Shown here: piece after piece, positions 47,601 through 58,794 of the stretch
Layout: each line of letters opens with the position of its first letter
How positions within the stretch are numbered: position 1 is the stretch's first letter
NCBI GenBank assembly: GCA_037953625.1
Contig: CM075651.1
Coordinates: 126,136,501-126,200,500, forward strand
Reading direction: 5' to 3'
Length of the DNA stretch: 64,000 bases
Source: Crotalaria pallida
Taxonomy: Eukaryota > Streptophyta > Magnoliopsida > Fabales > Fabaceae
Made by a program: the position numbers and the translations under genes
The notes under the pieces: generated by a model
What the model saw: only the letters and a program-made list of their open reading frames with translations
The model's database searches: none
Told to the model about the DNA's origin: nothing

Positions 47601-50600
47601 ATTTTTAGTTGACATTCCTCTTTTTGTACCTTCATTGCAACTGTCTCGACTCTTGATGACCACCATACAATCAAATGGGTCTGGAGGCTTCGGTGGTGGA
47701 CGTTGTGTTAACATATGTGGGACATCGAACTCGGTCATTTTATTCAATTCAGAGGATAAACCATAGGCCTGCATTTCTAAGCGCTCCACCAATGGTGGTA
47801 GGTTTGCCACCATGATCGACCCATCCTCCTTCCACCTGCTATCCACCATTACAGTACCCATAGAGAGGATTCTTCCCTTTGCCTTCACCTCTTCATCATT
47901 ACCCAAGGGATGATTGTCATAACCGAAACTCACCTTACGACTCTCCTTTTGTACATCCCTTTGCATTTTGCGAACTTCCTCTTCAAACACAGCATTTTTC
48001 TTCGCTGTATCCTTTAGCTCCTCCATGGACCCATATAACATATTCATATCTATCTCCAATATTTCTGGTTCTTCACCATTTTCGGTTAGTGGAAGAACAT
48101 CTCTGTACTCTGGCTTAAATTGCCAGAGTAGAGCAAACTGAAATTCCAACCAAGTTGCACCTATATTTCGAGAATTCCACCACTTCCACCAGATGAGAGC
48201 CTCTCCTGTCATAGTCATAACAGCCTCCATTAACCGTTGCTTCTCGGGTGTTCCCTTGGCGTCAAAGTATTGTTCAATATTGAGTATCCACCAATAAGCA
48301 TCGTCTCTATCATCAAACAATGGAATCTCCATCTTCATCGCTGGTTTGCAATGGTTAGGCCTCACTTAACTATCCGGCAGGTCGGACCAATTGATAGAAC
48401 TCTAGAATTAAACAGAATAATTTTATTGAATAACACAGGAATTATAGAAAATACAGCAATAGTCTTTGCTGTCCCAGAGACCAAGGTCTCCTATTAAACA
48501 CAATACAACAATGATTGCTGTCCCAGAGTTCTAGGAACTCCTACAGAGATATTCTCTGCCCAGAAAACTATCAAATACACACTTCACGATTGTCTATTCT
48601 CCACAACACATTAAATACTAAAATACATAGTAACTCCCTAGTAACTGCTCCTAAAAATACATAACCGTTCCTAAATACATAACCGTTCCTAATTAACTAC
48701 CCCTACTGTTCTGCCTTTACTATCCTGCTTCTACAAATCTGTTATGTGGCAGATTTCTATCATAAACTCTTCTAACTGGAAAATAACTTCCGGATCTGAG
48801 AAGGTTCCCATCAGAGCTGGTATTAACAAAATTTAAGTGCCCAAGTCTTCTATACAGGAAAGAGCTCCAGCATGAAAGGAAAACTCTTCAATTTTTATTT
48901 CTAAATTATTATTGCTATTGTTAATTTCTTTTTTCAAATGCTTCTCCAATAAATATGACATGCTGCATTTGAAAGAAAATATGACATGGTATATGTATAG
49001 CCAAATGCATACACCAGGCTATATGGAGCAAAAAATGAATACACACCCACCCACACACCTATACACAAAGCCACAGAGCGAGGGGGATGAATGAATGAAG
49101 TTGATTTAAATAATGAATTTGTTAAAGAAACAGTCAACCTTTTGAAAAAGCCAAATATCCGATATTTCTAACCCATACAAGCCTTCTCAGATAAAATCAT
49201 GTGGAGCTTGAAGCATAGACAAAAAGGAATGTACTACTCCTTTGTGCAAAAATGTTCAATTCTTAACCATGATCATCAAGGTCAAACTTCAGAGTTGAGA
49301 CCATGTTCCCAAGCCAATTAGGTGAGATCCACAAAACGGATTTTATAATTTTATTTTTCTACATACCAGAACACTGCAAGCAAGCTGCAAAGCCAGTGAA
49401 ACTGCACTTCCTTGATACAGAGAAGCAGGTAAAATGTGTGTGCCAAACAGACTCCAGAATGTAAATGTGGTAAAAGAGAGTGCCATCACTCCATAAGTGA
49501 AGTGTCCAGCAACCTGGATACACAAAACGCTATTACTCCATTTTTAGTGATATATATATAAGCATAAAGATACTGAGAATACCTATAACATTAGCAAAGA
49601 AACATATATACCCAAATAGGCATAATTCACGTTCACGATTTCTTAAATAGTCACTAGACAATGAAATATTCCAAGTTCCAAGACATAGTAGAAGTCAAAT
49701 GCTTAATCTTATCTCAAAGAAGCTAGTCATCCAAAGAAATCTCCTTAAAGATGCAATAACCGCACTCCAACAAAAGCATCCAATACCTAATAATTATAGT
49801 TTCAAAGGCATAAGACATTTTCATAATTTACAGGCGGCAGCTCAATGCTCTCAAAGCCACAGTAAGGTCAACTATACCCCCCCTTCCCCAAAAAAAAAAA
49901 TCCTGCTCAAACTTCAAGCTTTACAGCTTATCTGACCCTAAACAGTCCTGAACCTGTAATATTAACAATGACCAGTTCCAAATTGTTCATTTGCCAATTT
50001 ACCAAGACTATACATACTTCCAAGTCAGAAGAGTGTTAATTACAATGCCGAATCTGTAAAGTCAGGCATCACATTATGAAGAAACTAACTCTGGCCAGAC
50101 CACGTATTATAAAAACAAAACAAAACATACTATAAAAGTAATATGAGCCAAAGAGAACCTTGTCAGCCAACCGCTGTACTGGAGTTTCCCTACTTTGTGC
50201 CTCCTCAACTAGACGAACAATATCCGCCATAGCAGTCTCTCCACCTGGTCTCCGCACTTCCAGTGTAAGAGTTCCATTAAGATTTATACTTCCAGCTGCA
50301 ACCTCGTTCTGCAGATATAAAACTTAACAATCTCAGTTACTTAAATCAACTTCCCAGTGCTGCTTCAGGCACAGAACTGCGAAAGGATCAATCTGAAGTG
50401 AGCACATCATCAGTTAACATGTGCACATACAATGTGACCATTAAAAACCAAAGGGTTTTCCTGTTTACTGATAAATCACACACATACCCAGATGAAATTA
50501 GAACCAATGATCACATTATCCAAAATTGTTTAAAGGAACTAACAATACCTGAAATCTGTGTCAGAAACAAAATAAACCTCTAATTATAGCATAATCAAGA

Positions 50601-53600
50601 TAGGATGTTACCCCAGGTAGTTTTGTTACTGGAAGTGGCTCCCCAGTGAAACTTGATTCATCTACAGTGCTTCTACCTGCACAGACAACTCCATCTGCAG
50701 GAATTCGGTCCTAGAGCATTGGAGCACATGGATTAGAAGAAATAGCAAAGTAGCTATGACAAATATTCTATGCATGTCACTTAACAAAATCTTAAGCAGA
50801 TCAAACTTCAAATTAGCAAAAGTTTTGCAGCACAAAGAGCACCATACTTGTAAGAATTTGGAGACATCATGGTTGGAAGGGTGATCCTTCTTTCCCCACT
50901 TGTGGACATAAAGCATATCACTATTATCATTATTTATTTTTCTTTCATATTTCATTGGATACTGTTTTCATCCATACATACGCTACTAAAATTGGCCTCT
51001 GTTAAAGGATACAAAACTGAAGCTTCATATGATACCAAATTACCAATAATGGAGTGAAGGAGCTAACAGTTGTATCCGATAAATGCAGATTCTGATATTA
51101 CTCACTCCAGGTAACACAATAATGTGGTCTCCAACTGAAAGACTGTCAGAAGGAACTTCAACAATTGAGCCAACTTCTGTTTCCCCATTGTTAACTAGAA
51201 GGCGAGCTTTTGATGGCAGCATACTAACAAGTCCTGTCATATCACTGGTTGCTTTAATTTTAGCTCTCTGCTCAAGATTCCTTCCTAATAAGACAAATGC
51301 AATCAGCATAATCGGTTCCTCGAAGAAAGCCTTCCAACCCTGCATAAAAAGTACTATTTAACATAACTAAACATATATTGATTGCCATTGCATGTCCAGT
51401 TTCATAATTAGAAGGAAACATATATTGTAGCTTCTTATTAATGTCACATGAAAGCAAACAGTGAGCATCTAACCAACAGTTGGCTTCCATTCTTGTTAGC
51501 GGAATGAGAGAGGGGGCTACATGTAATTATTTCAAGTTTATAAGATTAATAGAACATTATCCAATCAAAGAAGATAATTACACATATAGCCTAAGCCACA
51601 TCCACCATTCTTTAGTCTTCAACCAAAAAGAAAAAGAAAAACTATATCCAGCGTTGCGATGTAAAATTGTAATTGAAACAAATAGCAATATTAATAATGC
51701 ATTGTTATGTGTACGGACTAGAGGTAACCTGACCAAACCAATGAATTGGGTATTTTTAGTAGATGGATTGATTTACAAAAACTATTGTATGATTTGGTTC
51801 AGGGTTTTGAGATTCAGTCCAAACAGCAATGATGTTATTTTAAGTTTCTATTGTCAGTATGTGAACAGCAAATGCTTTTGTCTTGTATTGTAATTTTTAT
51901 AGTGGCTGACTTGCGTTAGGATTTTCCAATGTGCTAGCTACCATCATATTACTAGTACTAGCTATTCACTTGTTACCTGGGTAGTTAATTGTGGATAGCG
52001 GAGCGGAGCGGTCAACCTGAAAAATGACATAGCGGGATAGCGGGATGACCGCTACAATCATAGAAAAAAATACTAAAATATACCAAATTAAAAACACATT
52101 CATAACTAATAATCATATATTCATTATAGTCAACCAATCATAATCAAACCAACATGGCTTCACAAAATAGCAAGTAGCAAGCCACTACGGTTTAAAAAAA
52201 TAGGTACCAAGCCCCATGACTTTAAACATATAAGATGAAGAAGATGAAGCCATGACTATGGGAGTTTGAGAAGATGAAGCCACTGCTTGAGGAAGAGGAA
52301 ACGTACGTTGAAGAAAGAAGGAAGATCATGAATCTGTTTTATTTTTTATTATTTGTTAAATGGGTAAAATAATTAGGGTTTTGAAAAGGGGAAAAAATTG
52401 GGCTGATTTGGGTCCAAACTATGGGCAAAATTGGTTTTTCCTAATTAAATTAAGGGCAATTACGTATTTTACCCTATTAAAATTAGGGCTCCCAATTCCC
52501 CTTCCTGGTGCGGCGCGATTTGCCATGGCTGTTCTGCTCCGAGCTGCGATCTCCCGCGACGGCTGGCCGCGCCGCTCCACCCCGTGCCGTCGCGTTCTAG
52601 TCCCTCCGGTCACCGCTCCGCTGCGTTCGCACGCAATCTCACCGCGATTAACTACCCAGCTTGTTACTACTACGGATAATAATTATGACTTATAAACTTC
52701 CAAGTTTATTTTATGAACTACATTTTACCTCTTAAATCCTGTAAGGAGTACCTAAATCATGACACCTGTAGTTTGGTTTGGTTAGTTACATAAACTCCTA
52801 CTTTTCACTTTAGTTTATAAAAATTGCAAATTGGTGAGGTCAGATTGGTTAGAATTTGCGCCAAAATCGAACCAAACTGCACTATAACAACAAACATGGA
52901 CTACGAAGGAACAACTTGGCTATTTTTTCTCTATTTATGCCGACTTATCAATCAACTTGTGAGTGTGCATGCTTGCAAGTATGAGTGCTGACAGTGTGTG
53001 CATGCACTCATATATGTATGAGTATTGATACATGAGATCAAAGAGAGTATTAAAGCCCAACCCATCAAAAAAACTGGAAGAGAATTTAAGTCTACTAATC
53101 TATGACAGAGACAAAGCAATCATAAAATTGACATAACTTTATCAGTCATGATTATATGACTCACAGTAAGACATAGTCAGCAACATAAGGAATTTGAGAT
53201 TTCTAATTTCTTTAATTTTTTCAAGTTATAACTGAACTGAGTTACTAAATGTAGCCAGAAACTAAATGAATTCAAAATTACAGGTTGTTGATAACAAACT
53301 TTAAGAAGACATTTTACCAATTTTGGCAGAAAGGCAGCAAATGAACTGACTGTAAATGATGATAAAGCCCCAAGAGCAACTAAGGTGTTCATATTTGGTG
53401 CCCTTTTAATAAGACTTTTTAAGCCATCAAGGATAAGTTGACGGCCAGGACCAAGCAAAGTAAACAAAGACAAGGACAAATGAAATCCAGTGGAGTGAAA
53501 TGCATGGATCCATGGTGCCTTAGCTGCAAAGAAATGAGAGAGATGTCCAACTAGACAAACAGCACATAGGGCCCAAGAAACAGCTAGCTCGCGACCTTAG

Positions 53601-56600
53601 AACATCATAAGAAAAAAGTAAGCAAGCAAATCAATTACCCTCCAGAGACACAGCAAATGAATAATCACAGAACCACTCAGATTTATCATAAGTATGTAAT
53701 GAGATGCTTACCACTTTTTCTTAATTGTTTGCGCTTTTCCTCCATCTTCCTTTCAAAAATTTGGAGGAAATTGTCTTTTGCTGAATCTGCACTTGTGGAA
53801 ACAGCAGAACAGTCAAGCGATCAAACACATCAATGGAGAAAACTGGTGTGATTTTATCACTCCACACAGCCTTAAGCTTCAACTTGTCAAAAGAATATAA
53901 ATCATGCTGAATAACATCACTAGAACATAGATAAAATTCAAATATGTCAAGCATAAGATGGAAATACTACTATAACTGTATTTGATTTTTTTAGGGAAAA
54001 TTACCACAAAGGAGTTCTTGGTAAAAATATTCCATGTTTTGGAAAATTAACCTCATCTGGCTAATGATGCTCATAGTAGATAATAAATAATAAGTAACTA
54101 CTCATCAGCTTAATTAACCACTAGAGTGGTTAAAATTATTCCTGGACCGGAAATATTTTATCAAGAATTCCTTTGTTGTTTGTAATTTTCTCTAAATCTT
54201 AGCATTCAAGCAGCAGAATAAGTTATAATTCCAATGGGGCCTCCATGGTAACTCGTCTTGCAGGAAAAAAGCTAATCTCCCAAATATATAGAAGAATAAT
54301 GGGCTAGCCGTTAAACAAGTAAAAGGTAGAGGGGCTTCATGCAATTTAAGCTATAAGTAACCCGTAGTAGTAGACAAGGATTAACACGAAGTTCCCATCA
54401 AAGATGTTTTTCGATATAATCCATCATCCCATTTATTTTCAAAATTGATCTGCATAACGGTCACTAGTAGGAGGTGACAAATATATGTAAGGGGAATATG
54501 ATCTATAAATACAGAAAAGAATGTACTTTAAGCTTCAGGCTGTAAAAGCAGATAAGCTCAAATCAACGTTATTTCCATCATAAGTTATAGATATCAATGT
54601 GGGGCAGGGAAAACACATTAAGATAGGAGAACAAAATGCCCGTGACACTGTAGTGGGTAAAAATAAAATACAGCAGCTCTGGATGTTAGTTGGGTATACA
54701 ACTATATATTCCCATCTATCATACATCATACATAGAATACAAAGTACAAGTGTACAACCGATCAAAATGAATAAGATTCCTCAAAATTCTAGAAACCTAA
54801 GGAATTGGTACTTTCAAATTCTACACCAGCAAGCTCTTCGACATGTAGGGCTGCCTGAACACAGACGTATCTCTCCAACAAGCACCACAAGAAGCCACAG
54901 ATACTCACCTACTGAAGGGAGAAATTATAACATCAATAATGGTTTTTAAACTATCCTTCAGGTCTAGGAAAGGTGGATATCAGACTTGAAAACAGTTTAG
55001 TCATGTAAAAGGTATCACGGCGAACTTAGAACCTCATGAATTGAGGACATACCATCAACTCCAGACAACCACTCTTTTGCATTTATGTGGTGAATCAAAT
55101 AACAGCTTCAGTTGCTATCATCCTCACCTGCCACTTAATCCACCAAGCTTCATGTAAATCAAATGAACTCTATAACATAGGTAACATCTAATCTCATTCG
55201 AAGTAATGACTGTTAATTGGACAACCAGAGGAGTAAATGTGTCCAATATCATATGCTACTTCAATTTGACAAGTAGAAGATATCTCCATGCTCAAGAATC
55301 ATACCTTACAAAGAGTGTTATTTAAGTTGTTCCCAAATTTAAGTTTTCTAGGGAGATAGGCTACCCATCAATCCTCACACAATTTAAGAATTTCCAACCA
55401 AAACCTTGGCTTCAACTTAAGTTCTTAAAGTATACTTGAACCTTTACTACTAATATCAACTAGGACTCAGATTAAGTACAACTAATAAACTTTAGAGATT
55501 GTGTGAATCCAGAAACATAGGAATGGATTACAATGGGATGAATTTATACCTATGAACATGTAACAAAATATGAACCCCAAATTCAGAGTGGCTTTTCACA
55601 AGTGATGATTTAAATATTTTAAAGTATTCCTTAAAAAAGGAAGCAATCCACATTCAGCGATGAAAGGCTCGACTAATACAGCTATTAAAATTATGTACTG
55701 CATCACTAAATACTTAAATTACGATTTATCCAAGTTCAAAAGATAGCAAGTACATTTCACTAATAACAATATAATACTTTCTTGGGTAAGTTTCAACTTA
55801 AAAGCAATTTCTATTGCCAATAGAAAGTATCTAGAAAAAAAAATTTAATACTAAACAAGTCAAGAATTTCATTTAACTTATAATATAATGCTTACACCAT
55901 GACTACTAATCAACAATTTTACTTTAACAATTCCAACAGTAAAAGAAGTGGAATTACTATGATGGGATGGGCATAATAGATGTGAACTACTAGCATAATA
56001 AAAGGATGGAAAAGAAGAATAACCAACCAAACATACAATTTTTATGCAAATTTTGCCGGTAGCAATTTTAAAGGTAAAAACCACACTGTGTTGAGCCAAT
56101 GATGGTTGGCTCAACTGGTATGAGCAAACTGTGTTGACTCAACTCAATGAAAGGTACTGGTTCAACTCCTGAGTCCTTATGCTGATCCTTCATTTAAAGG
56201 TCCTCAATAAGTAATCACAATAGGTCTTCATTGAGGCTTGTTGCATGCTTGGCCTAACCTACCATGACCCTAAAATGTTTTCAGAGAGAAAAAAAAAACA
56301 CTTTGTTGATGATCTTGAAAATATACCTCGAAGGCTAGAATTAAAACCACAGCCAGTTAAATGCTCAGCAAGTGCCTCCCCTAATTGCTTTTGCCAATTT
56401 GGTGCAGTCTTTGCTTCAGATACAGGCCATACTATTGCTGTCTCTGTTGTTAGATTTACACTAGCTGATGACACTTGTGGCTGTCCATTGACATAAAAAG
56501 TAAAGAACCAAAATTTACATTACCGAAAAGTTAAAAATAAAAACCATATATGCTCACATCTAAAGAAGATATAGAATTTGTTACCCCTTTTTTAACATCT

Positions 56601-57618
56601 TCCCTTTTTATTTTTATTTATTTATTTTCAGAAAAAGAGGTTACTACTTATCAATGATATAACCAGAATAGAATGCCAATTTTACTCTTCCAAACTAATT
56701 TCTTGGTTCAAATTAAGGATTCTAATTTCTAACTCCTCAAACAGGAAACTACTACCACATTGGCTTGAAATCTCTAAGCATAATTTTTCCACCTCAATGC
56801 TAATTATCTCCAAGAACATCAACAGACTTAACGAAATTTAAAAATACAGCGAGCTAGCTCATAAATATCAATCATCTCGCAATGTAAACTTAGCAGAACA
56901 TCATCAACATTAAGTTCAACATAATGGAAGCATCTAAACCAATTCAAATCCAAAATTTGAATAACTTACTTGACTTTCCAGAATCCTCTTCACGTTCGCT
57001 GCGCATCCTCCACACATCATTCCCTATCATACAAACATAGAAACAATAGAAACAAGAACTGTATTAGCAACACACATCATTCCCTATCATACAAACATAG
57101 AAACAAGAACTGTATTAACAACAAAAAAAACAAGAACAATAATAATTCAACGAAACTTCGAGTTCGAATAGAGAGAAGGGTTCACACACCGAAACATCGA
57201 GAATGATAACATCAGACGAAAGTGATGAAAGATCCTGAGAAGCCACGTCACCAACCAATTTGACACTACCATCTCCAGACTCACCGCCAGAACCACCACC
57301 ACCTCCGCCGCCGGCAGCTCCAGCACCGTCATTTCCTCCTCCGCCGGCGGAAGAAGCAAATGAAGCAGCGGAGCTAGAAACGCAGTGCGCACGGAATGGC
57401 CTTCGCCGGAGCAGTGAACGGAAGGCAAAGAGCGAGCGTGACGACGGCGGAGAGGAAGTGAAGGAGGTGGAAATGAGGTGGCAGTCGTTGTCAGAAGCGA
57501 CAACGCGTTTGAGGTTGCGGCGGAGGAGGAGGGAGTGAGGAGGTGCGATGAAGCGGCAGTGGAGCGCTTTGAGAAGCGCCATCTGCGCCGTCGCGGTGAC
57601 GGTTAACGCAGAATCCAT
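38676..57618 (-). CDS. PAA1: Chloroplast copper-transporting P1B-ATPase (PAA1/HMA6)
   Basis: Seventeen exons on the minus strand: 57618-57190, 57023-56970, 56480-56327, 53786-53712, 53595-53318, 51339-51106, 50710-50612, 50308-50159, 49513-49367, 46948-46898, 46805-46633, 45521-45389, 44743-44646, 44090-43850, 41690-41487, 40449-40369 and 38918-38676. All phases close and give 947 aa, about the length of Arabidopsis PAA1. It pumps Cu+ across the chloroplast envelope for plastocyanin and Cu/Zn-SOD. Residues 1 to about 100 are a Ser/Arg-rich transit peptide, followed by a Gly-rich linker. Motifs: HMA metal site MMCGGC (145-150), TGE (430-432), ion-pathway CPC (544-546), phosphorylation DKTGT (588-592), HP (640-641) and hinge GDGIND (800-805). 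Introns hold many insertions (see the separate entries), but no exon is broken. PAA2/HMA8 is less likely given the N-terminus and GWKAFFEEPIMLIAFVLLGR. Confidence 0.97.
39302..40258 (-). mobile_element. RTE-type LINE fragment in PAA1 intron 16
   Basis: Minus strand. It encodes reverse transcriptase pieces: GLHQGSSLSPYLFTLVLDVF, then an in-frame stop, then MLFADDIVFIKDPREEINEK and MWTQALETHG. FADD is the catalytic motif. The frame is broken by stops and shifts. The 5' part is missing, as in typical truncated LINE insertions. The downstream part shares sequence with the 42333-42913 copy. Confidence 0.85.
40920..41400. mobile_element. Possible MITE or AT-rich repeat in PAA1 intron 15
   Basis: Repeated 'ATAATCATAATCTAAT' on the inner flanks (about 41015-41030 and 41348-41366) and T-rich tracts. 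The outer ends (GGGGTTGTTTG and a CCAAACACG-like inverse) hint at a DNA transposon. The target duplication is not clear. Confidence 0.35.
42333..42913 (-). mobile_element. RTE-type LINE 3' fragment in PAA1 intron 14
   Basis: Minus strand, homologous to part of 39302-40258 (for example 'TAAAGCATTTATCTCCATAT' against 'TAAAACATTTATCTTCATAT' on the plus strand). Its 3' end has the CCTAGTGGGACAAAGG tail followed by TTG-type repeats. It is a 5'-truncated, non-coding remnant. Confidence 0.8.
44171..44449. mobile_element. Stowaway-like MITE in PAA1 intron 13
   Basis: The ends are CTACTCCCTCTGTTCCTTAA and the inverse, TTAAGGGACAGAGGGAGTAG. It is related to the split MITE at 4633-5963. Non-coding. Confidence 0.85.
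47178..48813 (-). mobile_element. Gag-only LTR retrotransposon in PAA1 intron 9
   Basis: 1636 bp, flanked by the exact 5-bp duplication GAGCT (47173-47177 and 48814-48818). LTRs are at 47178-47514 and 48392-48813, TG...CA bounded and nearly identical except for an 85-bp segment missing from the left copy. Read on the minus strand, the 5' LTR (48813-48392) is followed by TTGGTCCGACCTG, a likely primer-binding site for a tRNA other than initiator Met. A single gag-like frame comes next, then a purine tract AGTGGTGGGAAA before the 3' LTR. It lies in the same orientation as PAA1. No pol. Confidence 0.9.
47421..48338 (-). CDS. Gag-like protein of the intronic LTR element
   Basis: About 305 aa from the first ATG (48338); the frame stays open upstream to 48365 but without an ATG. 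The N-terminus MKMEIPLFDDRDDAYWWILN is followed by a capsid-like segment with EQYFDAKGTPEKQRLMEAVM, ALIWWKWWN and WLEFQFALLWQF. A coiled-coil acidic/basic stretch and a Pro-rich piece (RPPPKPPDPFD) follow. There is no CCHC zinc knuckle, which most gag proteins have. The 3' end of the frame runs into the LTR (47421-47514). The frame is intact. The gag assignment rests on the fold-like pattern and position and is otherwise inference. Confidence 0.75.
   Translation of the reverse strand: MKMEIPLFDDRDDAYWWILNIEQYFDAKGTPEKQRLMEAVMTMTGEALIWWKWWNSRNIGATWLEFQFALLWQFKPEYRDVLPLTENGEEPEILEIDMNMLYGSMEELKDTAKKNAVFEEEVRKMQRDVQKESRKVSFGYDNHPLGNDEEVKAKGRILSMGTVMVDSRWKEDGSIMVANLPPLVERLEMQAYGLSSELNKMTEFDVPHMLTQRPPPKPPDPFDCMVVIKSRDSCNEGTKRGMSTKNATWAKESISKSQVHTLSLEDKADLLVVGNDGNLLRSGSYFPVRRVYDRNLPHDRFVEAG
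51977..52659. mobile_element. hAT-type MITE in PAA1 intron 5
   Basis: 683 bp with terminal repeats CTGGGTAGTTAATTG and, inverted, CTGGGTAGTTAATCG. It is flanked by the exact 8-bp duplication CTTGTTAC (51969-51976 and 52660-52667). Subterminal arrays of GCGGAGCGG and GCTCCGCTGCG are mirrored at the two ends. The right third is strongly GC-rich while the middle is AT-rich. No transposase. Confidence 0.92.
56100..56230 (+). mobile_element. tRNA-like SINE head in PAA1 intron 3
   Basis: GATGGTTGGCTCAACTGGTA resembles box A and GGTTCAACTCC resembles box B, about 55 bases apart, as in tRNA-derived SINEs. The 3' end and target duplication were not resolved. Confidence 0.5.
57011..57122 (-). repeat. 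60-bp tandem duplication covering the PAA1 exon 2 acceptor
   Basis: CACACATCATTCCCTATCAT occurs at 57011-57030 and again at 57071-57090, with 'ACAAACATAGAAACA' and 'AGAACTGTATTA' following each time. On the minus strand both copies carry TGATAG then GGAATGATGTG, so the 3' splice site of intron 1 exists twice, 60 bases apart. Using the upstream copy puts an in-frame stop into the mRNA. Confidence 0.9.
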
Positions 57619-57945
57619 TGGGTTAGAGGAAAAAGGCGCGGAGTACGGTAGCTGTGCCTCCTGTGTACGAGTGTGACTTTGTTATGACATGTTTGGTATA
57701 AGTTATAATGGGTTAAACGTGTGTTTGGAAGATAAAAGCTACTCTCCCTGACGTCTTATATGCAGGGCATTTTTATAAAGAAATCTTTGGTCATATATAT
57801 ACTGCATTTTATATTTTTTATGTATTATTAATTGTTTTTACTTTTTTTTACCTTATTAAATGTTTTGACTAATTATATTTTTTGCTATTCATTAATAGAT
57901 GTGAACTTTCCAAGTAAAGTGAAATGATAAAATTGTAATGTTACA
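57619..57945 (-). promoter_or_regulatory. PAA1 proximal promoter region
   Basis: Sequence immediately upstream of the start codon. No confident TATA box or start site was assigned. The minisatellite lies further upstream. Confidence 0.4.
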
Positions 57946-57954
57946 ATGTATTAT

Positions 57955-58140
57955 CATAAAATTCACCCCTTTCTTTTCTTCATCCTTTTCTACTTCTTCT
58001 TCCTCTTTTCATCCTCCTCTTCTTCTTCCCACTTCTTTTTCTCCTTCTCTTCCTCCTTCTCTTTCTTGTTTTATTTTTCTTCTTCCCCATTCACCGTAAA
58101 ACTCTTCTTTTTTAAAATTTTCTTCTTTTCTTCTTCTGTA
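57955..58140 (+). repeat. Polypyrimidine tract
   Basis: About 180 bp of almost pure CTT/TCC. A purine-rich counterpart lies at 58850-59010 on the same strand, so the two could pair as arms of an inverted repeat around the minisatellite. Confidence 0.75.
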
Positions 58141-58149
58141 AAATTCTCT

Positions 58150-58740
58150 AACAGAAGTACGTGTTTTTTTCACATACTTCAGGGCCCTGAAGTACGTGGT
58201 TTTTTTGCACATACTTCAGGGCTCTGCAGTACGTGTTTTTTAACATACTTCAAGGCCCTAAAGTACATGTTTTTTTTAAATAAATAAATAAATAAATTTT
58301 TTATTTTTTTTACCCCTACGCCCAAGCCTTGTCATATATGCAAAATGCACGTATTTGCAAAATGCACGTACGCCTAGGTTCTGAAGTACTTTTTTTTCAC
58401 ATACTTCAAAGCCCTGAAGTACGTGTTTACGTGTTTTTTTTCACATACTTCAAAGACCTGAAATACGTGTTTTTTTCACATAATTCAGGGTTCTGAAGTA
58501 CGTGTTTTTTTTCCACATACTTCAAGGCCCTGATGTACGTGTTTTTAAAAAAAATTAAAATTTTTGTCCTTACGCCCAAGCCCTTGCGTATGTGCAAAAT
58601 GCACGTGCGCCTAGGCTCTCAAGTACGTGTTTTTTTTCACATACTTCAAGGCCTTGAAGTATGTGTTTACGTTTTTTTTTTCACATACTACAGGACCCTG
58701 AAGTACGTGTTTTTTCTCACATACTTTAGGGACTGGGCGT
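58150..58740. repeat. Palindromic GTAC minisatellite upstream of PAA1
   Basis: About eleven diverged units of 35-45 bp with the pattern GTACGTG, T-run, CACATACTTCAGGGCCCTGAA. The unit core ACTTCAGGGCCCTGAAGT (58176-58193) is a perfect 18-bp palindrome. Two units are enlarged by a shared insert containing CTTACGCCCAAGCC-like and GCAAAATGCACGT sequence (58310-58380 and 58565-58620), giving a higher-order repeat. GTAC occurs 11 times between 58157 and 58706. It lies 540-1090 bp upstream of the PAA1 start codon. Its origin is unknown. Confidence 0.85.
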
Positions 58741-58794
58741 AAGGTCTATTTCCCACGCTTTAACATTGGCGTAGAGCACTTTTTACGCGAAAAA

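Noticed and set aside
51480..51893. 137-aa plus-strand frame in PAA1 intron 5
   Set aside because: AT-rich intron sequence without domain features; it ends before the hAT MITE and has no sign of being a gene.
52360..52695. 111-aa open frame in PAA1 intron 5
   Set aside because: It falls in the GC-rich end of a hAT MITE and resembles no protein; composition alone explains it.
57260..57538. 92-aa plus-strand Pro-rich frame
   Set aside because: Antisense shadow of PAA1 exon 1, where Gly codons read as Pro on the other strand.
58150..58740. CRISPR-like repeat array
   Set aside because: Eukaryotic context; units are diverged, unequal and lack unique spacers, so it is a minisatellite.
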